Shown here: positions 1-6,849 of the stretch, piece by piece
Layout of the letters: each line of letters begins with the position of its first letter
Position numbering within the stretch: position 1 is the first letter of the stretch
From: Chlamydiia bacterium
GTDB lineage: Bacteria; Chlamydiota; Chlamydiia; Chlamydiales; FEN-1388
Assembly: GCA_023269335.1 (NCBI GenBank)
Contig: JAHFTM010000083.1
Location: forward strand, 1-7,630
DNA length: 7,630 bases
Reading direction: 5' to 3'
The notes under the pieces: model-generated
What the model saw: the letters and a program-made list of their open reading frames with translations, nothing else
What the model was told of the DNA's origin: nothing
Database searches by the model: none
Position numbers and translations under genes: made by a program

Positions 1-2892
1 ATCGAAGAAAAGTACTATGACTTCTCGCAAAAGGTAGAAAAACTAAAAAAACGTATACAAAATGAGCGTGACAGCCAAGGAAATCTGACAAAGCGCCTGG
101 TATATGATTCTCAAGGTGAACTTTTTTCAACAGAAGAGTTTTCTTTTGATGCGCACAGAAATCTCATGCGTTCTGTAAATCCCCTCGGTGAAGCTACCTT
201 ATACACCTATGATGAGAGTGACAGGCTTTTAAGAAAGGAAGAAAAAGCAAAGCGACTTGTTACTACCTTTCAATATGATGCGCAAGGGAACCTTCTTTCG
301 GTAAAAGAAAAATATCGTGAAGGTGGCACTAAAGTTCGCATTGCAAGCTATGATGCCATGGGTAGAAAAACAGCTTCTATCGATCATTTGGGCAATAGTT
401 GTAGCTACGTCTATGATGCACTTTCAAGGCTTACTTCCATTTGTGAGCCCCGTATTCAAATGAATGACACTGAAAAGGCAAATCCAATCTGGCTCTTTTC
501 TTATGACGTCTTGGGTAGAATGATCTCAAAGAAAGATCCCAATGGCCACGAAGAAATGACGCAGTATACTGTCAAAGGTGATCCAGTCAGTATTCAGTTT
601 CCAGATAAAACTCAAGAGCAGTTTGAATGGGCTTATAAGATGGATAAAGGAGAACCAGAAAAGGCGCTGCTCTTAAGGAAGAAAGAACGCAATAATACAT
701 TCAATAGTTATGAGTATGACTATCAAGGAAGGCTTATACGAAAGGAGCATTTCAACAAGCAAAATAACTCCTATTTTGCATACAAGCGCTTTGAATATTC
801 AACATTTCATTTGCAGAGAGTACGAAGTGAAGAAAATTATTTCACGCTTTTCTCATACGATGCTGCAGGGCGGCTGATCTTAGAAATTCAGCCATCGGTA
901 AAAGAGTCCATTCAAATTGATCCGCAGTCAAAACGTACAGACTATGAGTATGATACTCTAGGCAGGGTAAGCCTTACAAAAAAATGGGTGGATGAGAAAA
1001 CGTATCTTGTGGAAATGCAAAAGTATGACCTCGCTGATCGAGTAGTGGAGAGATGGTTTGAAGAATCGCAAAACGAGCAAAAAGAAAAACTTTTGCATGA
1101 AAAATATACCTATGATCCATTTGGTAATCTTGTCAAAAGAGCGTGTGGTGATGTCACGGAAGAAATCAGCTTTCTTCAAGGATCAAAGCCTCAATTAATA
1201 CGAGATAAAGATGGCAAAGAGCTGAAGATTGAGTATGACGAAAGTCAAATTACCACTACAGGCGAGCACTACTTAGAAAAGCAGATAAGCTATCCGAATG
1301 GTAATACAGTACTTTCAGTCTATGATCCTTTAGGGAGAGAAGTGGAGGTGCTGACAAAAGATGAGCAGGGAACACATCTCAAACAAAAAAAGCAGCATTT
1401 TGATGCCGTTGGAAATTTACTTGAAATCGTTGAAACTATCCTTCCAAAACAAGAGAAGAGTGCAGATGAGATAAAAACGAAGATGACTTATGGGCCGAAA
1501 AACAGCCTTCAATCGAAAATGTGTGGAGAGCTGTCGGCTCAGTATACTTATAACCATTGTGGTGAGCTTAAATCGATAAACTTCGGCCAAGAAACTCATC
1601 AATATGAGTATTCTAGCACGGGGCACCTTCTTAAAATAAGAAGAATGATGGAGAAAGCATTACCCCAGACAATTTTGAATTTTGACTCCGACAAATTAGG
1701 GCGCATCGTGGCAGCCTGTTCTCCTGAGGGTATTAAGACTTATCGTAGCTATACGCATCTTGGTCAGTTAGCTGAAGAAACTATAGAAGATGAGTATGGG
1801 AAGTATAGTGTAAGCTATGAATATGACAGGCTGGGGCGAGTAAAAAGAGTCGTTTTGCCAGATAACTCTTGTATTGAATACTCATACAAAGGACCCCTCT
1901 CGCTTCTTATTGTTCGAAAACTAAAGACTGGAAAAGAAGAATATAGACATCATTTTAAAAGATTCAGTGCGCAGGGTTTTTCTGTGTGCGAGCAGACTTT
2001 ACGCAATGGCGGTGATACGAATATGAATGTGTCAGGCTCAGGTGCACTTACTGCAAGTGATTCTTACTTTTACAAAGGGCGTATCAAGAAAAAAGATAAA
2101 CTTGGCAATCCTTTAGAAGTTATAGTTGGCAATGAATCTACTCAATACGTTTATGATGCCATTGGAAGGCTTGTCGAAGAGAAAGGGCCTACCCCCTCTT
2201 CTAGGCATACGTATCTCTTCGACTCTTTGTTGCGACTTAGAGAAAAAGATGACATGAACTATTTTTACAATAGTACAGGACAGTTGATAGAGGGGAAGAA
2301 AGAGAATGTTCGTGCGATATTTTTCTATGATGAGAGAGGGAATTGTAAAGAGCAGGATGGCGCGAAGCTGATCTATAATCCGCTGAATATGCTGACTTCT
2401 TTTGAAAAAGAGGGCAGTGATTCTGTTTTTTACAAATGGGATAGTTTAAGACGGTGTGCAAATCGTAAGCAAGTAGGGCAAGAAGATAAAGTGCTGCGCT
2501 TTTTTTACATCGGGGGTGAGGAAAGTGGTGCAATCAACGAAAGATCTTCAGTGGTTGAATTGAAGGTGCCTAGGCAGATTAAAGATGAGGTGGCAGAGGG
2601 GTGTGTAGCCATCGAGATTTATCATCGCATCTACCTACCTATCTTTGATCTGTTTGGTAATGTCATTTATCTTGCTAATGCATCGCATAAAAAGATCTTG
2701 GAAAGCTATTCTTATTCGGCATTTGGAGAAGAGATGATCTTTGATGAAAATGGCACCGCAGTGGCTCAATCAGTTTTAGGCAATCCATGGCGTTATCGCG
2801 CAAGGCGTAAAGATCAGGTGACGGGGTTCTTGTCGTATGGTGATTTGGAATATGATCCGATAACCTGTCGCTTTCTTAACAGTAGTTGGTAA
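1..2892 (+). CDS. RHS/YD-repeat protein, 5' end outside window, toxin-less degenerate C-terminus
   Basis: The frame is open from base 1, so the gene starts upstream and 963 residues are visible; the ATG at 166 is internal. About 25 degenerate YD repeats are seen, such as YDAMGR, YDVLGR, YDTLGR, YDPLGR and YDRLGR, with a Gly/Ser-rich break near residues 673-685. In known RHS proteins such repeats form a beta-shell that encloses a C-terminal toxin or effector. Near the end an RHS core is recognisable: FDLFGNV, then YSYSAFGEE, then NPWRYRARR. The usual RYYDP element has become LEYDP, and the protein stops seven residues later (CRFLNSSW), where a core normally continues into DPxG and a variable toxin tip. 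There is no signal for autoproteolysis and no immunity gene downstream. It may be a decaying orphan or a structural/surface RHS protein. The family is certain; function and secretion route are unknown. Promoter and N-terminal domains lie outside the window. Confidence 0.9.
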   Translation: MEEKYYDFSQKVEKLKKRIQNERDSQGNLTKRLVYDSQGELFSTEEFSFDAHRNLMRSVNPLGEATLYTYDESDRLLRKEEKAKRLVTTFQYDAQGNLLSVKEKYREGGTKVRIASYDAMGRKTASIDHLGNSCSYVYDALSRLTSICEPRIQMNDTEKANPIWLFSYDVLGRMISKKDPNGHEEMTQYTVKGDPVSIQFPDKTQEQFEWAYKMDKGEPEKALLLRKKERNNTFNSYEYDYQGRLIRKEHFNKQNNSYFAYKRFEYSTFHLQRVRSEENYFTLFSYDAAGRLILEIQPSVKESIQIDPQSKRTDYEYDTLGRVSLTKKWVDEKTYLVEMQKYDLADRVVERWFEESQNEQKEKLLHEKYTYDPFGNLVKRACGDVTEEISFLQGSKPQLIRDKDGKELKIEYDESQITTTGEHYLEKQISYPNGNTVLSVYDPLGREVEVLTKDEQGTHLKQKKQHFDAVGNLLEIVETILPKQEKSADEIKTKMTYGPKNSLQSKMCGELSAQYTYNHCGELKSINFGQETHQYEYSSTGHLLKIRRMMEKALPQTILNFDSDKLGRIVAACSPEGIKTYRSYTHLGQLAEETIEDEYGKYSVSYEYDRLGRVKRVVLPDNSCIEYSYKGPLSLLIVRKLKTGKEEYRHHFKRFSAQGFSVCEQTLRNGGDTNMNVSGSGALTASDSYFYKGRIKKKDKLGNPLEVIVGNESTQYVYDAIGRLVEEKGPTPSSRHTYLFDSLLRLREKDDMNYFYNSTGQLIEGKKENVRAIFFYDERGNCKEQDGAKLIYNPLNMLTSFEKEGSDSVFYKWDSLRRCANRKQVGQEDKVLRFFYIGGEESGAINERSSVVELKVPRQIKDEVAEGCVAIEIYHRIYLPIFDLFGNVIYLANASHKKILESYSYSAFGEEMIFDENGTAVAQSVLGNPWRYRARRKDQVTGFLSYGDLEYDPITCRFLNSSW

Positions 2893-2900
2893 TGGAGGCG

Positions 2901-3908
2901 CTATTTAAAAAGAAGTGAGCTGCTGCCAAGCAGAGCTTTCCAAGTGGTATCTGTTATCAATGCGTGGTTTTCTGTTTTTTCTGAAAACTCGATGGCATCT
3001 AGCTTTAAAAAAAGGTCTTGGAGCATTTTTTTCTCAGTATCTTCGAGAGCCTGACTTGCTTGTAAATGAGAGATAATCTCTTGAGAGGTCATTCCCTGAA
3101 ATTTTCTTTGCTCCTTTTCACTCATTGCAGCTCGTAAAAGCTCTGAGAGAGTTGAAATGCGGTTATCATATGGTCCTTGTGAGTCTTCTAGGGCTTTAAA
3201 TTCTTCTTTCAGAGCACGCTTTTTTGTAGGCAATTTTTTCTTGGTAAAGAGAAGAGCATACTCTTTGAGGAACCAAAAGATAACAATGACAAGACTTGCG
3301 ATAAAAAAAATGATCACCAGGGCAGTCCATGCACGCGATTTTGCAATTGAGCGCCCCAAGTTGTATTTTTGTTCTTTTGCCATAAGCTCTGGATTTTCGA
3401 ATGTAGCTTTATAGTTTTCAGGGTTAATATCGATAGCTGTTTCAGGATTGAATGGTAGCGGCGGCATTATTTGAGGAGTTGGGAAAAGACCTTTTGATTC
3501 AATAGAAAATGCAGAAACAAGTAATGAGTGAAGAGGCAGTGAGCTCTCTTTAGGTGAAAAGGAGAGCATCCCTGGGGTAAAAATCAGGGTGCCTGTCTTT
3601 TCAGGCTGCAGTTGCAAGTCTATAACAACATGGGAGTTTTTATTTTCGTAGCTGGAAGAAAGAAGCCCGAAATAGCCATAGTCACTGATGCTTTCTTGCT
3701 GCAGTAGAAACTCAAAAAGATTAGGTTCATAAGATGAGGGATAGTCCACACAAATGGTCACGTGGAGGGTATCGCCGAAGGCAAGAGTGTCTTTATTTTT
3801 TGTTACTTCAACTCTCCAAGGGATATCAGCGCTAGCTAGCGTGCTACTGGCAAGAAGAGCAAAAAAAAAGTGGAAGATGTATAAACAGCGGTTGATTTTA
3901 CAGCGCAT
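2901..3908 (-). CDS. BatD-like protein: signal peptide, periplasmic beta domain, one membrane span, cytosolic tail
   Basis: This is the third gene of the moxR operon, 335 residues from the chosen ATG at 3908, which lies 7 bases after the DUF58 stop. That start gives a clean signal peptide: MRCKINRC, a hydrophobic stretch rich in Phe/Leu, and an Ala-Ser-Ala cleavage site near residue 27. Residues 28 to about 190 look like an extracytoplasmic beta domain (PWRVEVTKN..., later LQLQPEKTGTLIFTPG), as in BatD/oxygen-tolerance proteins. A strong membrane span covers about 194-215, followed by a Lys-rich cytosolic segment and a helical tail (ELLRAAMSEKEQRKFQGMTS) that resembles the tail of BatD or DUF4381 proteins. 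Such proteins accompany MoxR, DUF58 and VWA proteins in envelope or complex-assembly clusters; the exact role is unknown. An in-frame ATG at 4013 would overlap DUF58 by 98 bases and bury the signal peptide, so it was rejected. The Shine-Dalgarno is weak, which fits translational coupling. The BatD assignment is by architecture and moderate in confidence. Confidence 0.75.
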   Translation of the reverse strand: MRCKINRCLYIFHFFFALLASSTLASADIPWRVEVTKNKDTLAFGDTLHVTICVDYPSSYEPNLFEFLLQQESISDYGYFGLLSSSYENKNSHVVIDLQLQPEKTGTLIFTPGMLSFSPKESSLPLHSLLVSAFSIESKGLFPTPQIMPPLPFNPETAIDINPENYKATFENPELMAKEQKYNLGRSIAKSRAWTALVIIFFIASLVIVIFWFLKEYALLFTKKKLPTKKRALKEEFKALEDSQGPYDNRISTLSELLRAAMSEKEQRKFQGMTSQEIISHLQASQALEDTEKKMLQDLFLKLDAIEFSEKTENHALITDTTWKALLGSSSLLFK

Positions 3909-3915
3909 GTATTTT

Positions 3916-4788
3916 CTAATGCCTTTTTTTTCGCAGGGTAAAAAATTTTTCAAGAGCGGTCTCATAGGGATTCTTGGTGTCGATGGAAATAATACCGGCG
4001 CCTGATTTTCCAATGAGTGTTTTCAGATCGCGCTCTTCATCTTCACGCTCTTTGGAAACTTGCTGCTTTATTGTATTATTTAGATCTACAACTTTATGAG
4101 CGCCTGTTTCGGCATCTATAAAGCGCACAAGGCCCTGTATCGACAGATTCTTTTCTTCAGGATCAGAAATACAAAGTGCCACCACATCATGTTTTGAAGA
4201 GGTAAGCATAAATTCTTTTTTGTATGACGATGAAGGAGCAAGAAAGTCTGAAAGTAAAAAAGCGATTGAACGCTTCTTTGTTACCTTATTGAAAAACTGT
4301 AGCGCTTGCGCAATATCTGTACCTTTTTCTGTGGGCTCGAAGGCTAAAAGTTCACGAATGATGCGTGCACCATGCCGCGTGCCGCGCTTTGGTGGAATAT
4401 ATTTTTCTGTACCAGATGAGAAAAGAATCAAGCCTACTCTATCTTGATTGTAGATAGCTGACAAAGCTAAAACAGCACCTACTTCTGCTATGCGCTCGCG
4501 CTTTGTTTCGTAATGGCTGCCAAAAAATTGTGAGGCTGAAATATCAACGATTAAAAAAACTGTAAGATCGCGCTCTTCACGAAAGTTTTTTACAAAAAGC
4601 TTTCCTGTTTGCGCAGTTTTTGGCCAGGAAATTGCACGAATATCGTCACCTGCGACATATTCACGTAAATCTTCAGGCTCAATGCCTTTGCCTTTGAATG
4701 CTGAATGATACATGCCTGAAAAAAGGTCTAACACACGTTCTTTAGCTGTAATTTCTATATGTTTTACGCGGCTTAGGAGCTCTTTCAT
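3916..4788 (-). CDS. DUF58 protein with von Willebrand A-like MIDAS motif
   Basis: The 290-residue protein has the hallmarks of DUF58. The family box is at residues 44-55 (YVAGDDIRAISW; most members have IDW rather than ISW) and is followed by a TGKLFVKNFREERD segment. A vWA-like fold carries a complete metal-ion-dependent adhesion site: DISAS at 82-86, Thr157 in GTD and Asp181 in SDF. It has no signal peptide or membrane span; some DUF58 proteins have N-terminal spans, while this is the short soluble type. Family members work with the MoxR AAA+ ATPase encoded just upstream, probably in metal-dependent protein-protein contacts during maturation of a partner complex; the client is unknown. The gene starts 8 bases after the moxR stop, with AGAGGT overlapping that stop. 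Its last codons contain an A8 run (on the coding strand) just before the stop. Confidence 0.93.
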   Translation of the reverse strand: MKELLSRVKHIEITAKERVLDLFSGMYHSAFKGKGIEPEDLREYVAGDDIRAISWPKTAQTGKLFVKNFREERDLTVFLIVDISASQFFGSHYETKRERIAEVGAVLALSAIYNQDRVGLILFSSGTEKYIPPKRGTRHGARIIRELLAFEPTEKGTDIAQALQFFNKVTKKRSIAFLLSDFLAPSSSYKKEFMLTSSKHDVVALCISDPEEKNLSIQGLVRFIDAETGAHKVVDLNNTIKQQVSKEREDEERDLKTLIGKSGAGIISIDTKNPYETALEKFFTLRKKRH

Positions 4789-4791
4789 ACG

Positions 4792-4797
4792 ACCTCT
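4792..4797 (-). promoter_or_regulatory. Ribosome binding site of the DUF58 gene, overlapping the moxR stop
   Basis: On the minus strand AGAGGT begins in the last base of the moxR TAA stop and lies 3 bases before the DUF58 ATG. The overlap suggests that translation of the two genes is coupled. Confidence 0.55.
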
Positions 4798-5774
4798 TAC
4801 GGCACGGGGATGGCATCAAAGATACGCTGGATGATCGTATCAGGGGTAACCTCTTCAGCTTCAGCTTCATAAGATAAAATCAAACGATGTCGTAAAACGT
4901 CAAAAGCAACAGCTTTTACATCGTAGGGTGTGACATACCCTCTGCCCTCTATGAGCGCATGTGCCTTCGAGCAAGTTACTAGGGCAATACTTGCACGTGG
5001 TGATGCGCCATATTCCAAAAGATCAGCAATATTTACCTTAATCTCTTTGGGAAAGCGCGTTGCAAAGACAATCTCTAGAATGTAGTTCAAGACCTTTTCA
5101 TCAAGGTAAATGTCATGGACAAGTTTTCGCGCCTCGATGATATCTTCAGGTAAAAAGACAGCTTGCGGCATCTCAGGTTTTTGCGCTTTTGCAAAGCGCA
5201 GTACAATCTCTTTTTCATTTACTTTTGTTGGATAGTCAACTTTTACCTTCATCATGAATCGGTCAGTCTCAGCCTCAGGCAAAGGATAGGTGCCCTCATG
5301 CTCGATGGGATTTTGCGTGGCCAGTACTAAAAATGGCGAGCCTGTCTTGAATGTTTCGCCACCAATCGTCACCTGCTTTTCCTGCATCACTTCTAAAAGT
5401 GCTGACTGTACTTTTGGTGGGGCGCGATTGATTTCATCGGCTAAGACGATATTTGTAAAAATGGGCCCTTTTTGTACAAAAAAAGTAGCCTCTTTAGGGT
5501 TGTAGACAGATGTTCCAATGAGATCAGAAGGAAGAAGATCAGGGGTAAATTGAATGCGTTTGAAATCGAGCTTCAGCGCTTTGGACAGCGCATTTACCGC
5601 AAGCGTTTTGGCGACACCTGGAACCCCTTCTACAAGCAGGTGGCCGTCGGCTAAAATGGCGATCAGCATGCGCATAATCAGCCCTTCTTGGCCTACAATA
5701 ACTTTGCCAATTTCTTTTTTTACTAGAGTCAGTTTTTGAGTTACTTCTTCTAGACGACTCGTTAATTCTGCCAT
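4797..5774 (-). CDS. moxR: MoxR-family AAA+ ATPase
   Basis: The product is 325 residues from the preferred ATG at 5774 (MAELTSRLEEV). Visible motifs in order are: Walker A EGVPGVAKT (49-57), Walker B IVLADEIN (109-116), sensor 1 LATQNP (151-156), an arginine in EAETDRF (Arg172) likely to be the finger, and sensor 2 GASPRA (256-261). A C-terminal helical lid follows. Length and motifs are those of an intact MoxR protein (AAA_3 type). MoxR ATPases are chaperone-like and help activate or assemble partner complexes, usually with DUF58 and VWA proteins, which fits the next gene. This is the first gene of the minus-strand operon. The start at 5774 is chosen because GGGAA stands 6 bases upstream; an in-frame ATG at 5810 would add 12 residues (MYDLYDTYWEFL) but has no Shine-Dalgarno sequence. 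The family is certain; the client is unknown. Confidence 0.95.
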   Translation of the reverse strand: MAELTSRLEEVTQKLTLVKKEIGKVIVGQEGLIMRMLIAILADGHLLVEGVPGVAKTLAVNALSKALKLDFKRIQFTPDLLPSDLIGTSVYNPKEATFFVQKGPIFTNIVLADEINRAPPKVQSALLEVMQEKQVTIGGETFKTGSPFLVLATQNPIEHEGTYPLPEAETDRFMMKVKVDYPTKVNEKEIVLRFAKAQKPEMPQAVFLPEDIIEARKLVHDIYLDEKVLNYILEIVFATRFPKEIKVNIADLLEYGASPRASIALVTCSKAHALIEGRGYVTPYDVKAVAFDVLRHRLILSYEAEAEEVTPDTIIQRIFDAIPVP

Positions 5775-5780
5775 TAAAAA

Positions 5781-5785
5781 TTCCC
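5781..5785 (-). promoter_or_regulatory. Probable ribosome binding site of moxR
   Basis: On the minus strand GGGAA is followed by TTTTTA and then the ATG at 5774, a spacing of 6. No comparable purine-rich site precedes the alternative ATG at 5810, so this site decides the start. Confidence 0.5.
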
Positions 5786-5815
5786 AATATGTATCGTATA
5801 GGTCATACATACATC

Positions 5816-5820
5816 AAGGA
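5816..5820 (+). promoter_or_regulatory. Ribosome binding site of hemB
   Basis: AAGGA lies 6 bases upstream of the ATG at 5827, a good Shine-Dalgarno match with good spacing. It supports this ATG as the hemB start. Confidence 0.65.
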
Positions 5821-5826
5821 TCAGAT

Positions 5827-6849
5827 ATGCAGCAACAACTGTTACAGCAAGACGGTTTTCTTGAAATCACGAGACGTGCTCGCCGTAATCGTAAAAGCTC
5901 TGCCCTGCGCGCACTCATTCAAGAGACGCGCCTGCATCCCTCACACTTTGTCGCTCCTTTTTTTGTTATCGACGATCTGGATAAAAAAATTCCTATTACA
6001 AGCATGCCTGGTGTCTTTCGCTTTGGCATTGAATCACTTCTCAAAGAGATAGAGGCCAACCTTCAGCTTGGCATACGGGCAATCAATCTTTTTTGTTATA
6101 CAACTGAAGAAAAAAAAGACAGCTTAGCAACAGAGGCAACAAGGCAGGGTAATCTTTTACAGAGAGCAATAGCGACGATCAAAAAAGAGCTTCCAGAAGT
6201 GCTTGTTATGGCAGATATTGCCCTTGATCCATTTACAGATCATGGCCATGATGGCATTGTAGATGATGCAGGTTCAATCTTAAATGACCCGACAATTGTT
6301 ATTTTAGCTGAGATGGCTCTTCGGGCAGCTGAAGCTGGTTGTGACATAGTCTCGCCAAGTGACATGATGGATGGGCGCATTGGATTTATCAGGAAGGCAC
6401 TCGATAGCAATGGATTTCATCAGGTATCGATTCTCTCTTATGCAGTCAAGCAGGCCTCTTCTTTTTATGGTCCATTTCGTGATGCTCTTGATTCAGCACC
6501 GAAATTTGGCGATAAAAAAACCTATCAGATGAGCCCAGCAAATGTACGTGAAGCACTTCTTGAATGCATGCTCGACGAAGAGGAAGGCGCTGACATGCTG
6601 CTTGTCAAGCCTGCCATCACAAATCTTGATATCATCGCTAAAGTACGTGCCATGACAAACCTGCCTCTTGGAGCCTATCAAGTGAGCGGTGAGTATGCTA
6701 TGATTAAGGCAGCCCATGAGAAAGGTGTTTTGGATGAGAAAAAGGCCTTTTTAGAGACCTTGACCGCCATAAAGAGAGCTGGGGCTGACTTTATTGTGAC
6801 CTATGCAGCAAAAGATGCTTGTGAGGCACTCAAGCGCTATGAATTTTGA
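5827..6849 (+). CDS. hemB: Porphobilinogen synthase (delta-aminolevulinic acid dehydratase)
   Basis: HemB condenses two molecules of 5-aminolevulinate into porphobilinogen, an early cytoplasmic step of haem synthesis. The 340-residue protein is full length for the family. Both active-site lysines are in their expected settings: Lys208 (ILSYAVKQASSFYGPFRDA) and Lys261, the Schiff-base lysine (GADMLLVKPA). GDKKTYQM (228-235) and YQVSGEYAM (284-292) are also conserved. The metal loop reads ADIALDPFTDHGHDG (129-143), with aspartates where zinc enzymes such as that of E. coli have cysteines, so this is an Asp-type enzyme expected to use Mg2+ rather than catalytic zinc. A good AAGGA site precedes the ATG. 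It is divergent from moxR, and its stop overlaps the start of the glycosylase gene by 11 bases, so the two are probably co-transcribed. The sequence looks chlamydia-like to me; no other haem gene is in view. Confidence 0.97.
   Translation: MQQQLLQQDGFLEITRRARRNRKSSALRALIQETRLHPSHFVAPFFVIDDLDKKIPITSMPGVFRFGIESLLKEIEANLQLGIRAINLFCYTTEEKKDSLATEATRQGNLLQRAIATIKKELPEVLVMADIALDPFTDHGHDGIVDDAGSILNDPTIVILAEMALRAAEAGCDIVSPSDMMDGRIGFIRKALDSNGFHQVSILSYAVKQASSFYGPFRDALDSAPKFGDKKTYQMSPANVREALLECMLDEEEGADMLLVKPAITNLDIIAKVRAMTNLPLGAYQVSGEYAMIKAAHEKGVLDEKKAFLETLTAIKRAGADFIVTYAAKDACEALKRYEF

Larger units (their letters stand above)
5775..5826. promoter_or_regulatory. Divergent intergenic region between moxR and hemB
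   Basis: These 52 AT-rich bases must carry the start signals of both the moxR operon (leftward) and hemB (rightward), unless promoters lie inside the coding regions. A short direct repeat, CATACATACAT, lies in it at 5804-5814. I could not pick a convincing -35/-10 pair on either strand, so no promoter is placed. Confidence 0.5.

Noticed and set aside
958..1626. Minus-strand open frames across the RHS gene
   Set aside because: They are antisense shadows rich in Phe/Arg/Leu, with no ribosome site or family features.
166..2892. ATG at 166 as the start of the RHS gene
   Set aside because: The frame is open from base 1 with YD-repeat-like sequence (LVYDSQGELF) before this ATG, so it is internal.
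1..2892. Tandem DNA repeat or CRISPR-like array in the RHS region
   Set aside because: The repeats are visible only at protein level; the DNA is too diverged and there is no fixed repeat-spacer spacing.
3909..4013. Longer start for the BatD-like protein at 4013
   Set aside because: It would overlap DUF58 by 98 bases and put 35 unrelated residues before a clear signal peptide; the ATG at 3908 fits better.
5539..5787. Minus-strand frame of 82 residues, and the plus-strand frames over the same stretch
   Set aside because: They lie inside the well-supported moxR gene in other frames, have odd composition and match no family.
6803..6838. Longer start for the glycosylase at 6803
   Set aside because: The added 12 residues lie within hemB and do not match the family; the ATG at 6839 starts next to the conserved N-terminal region with the CxxC motif.
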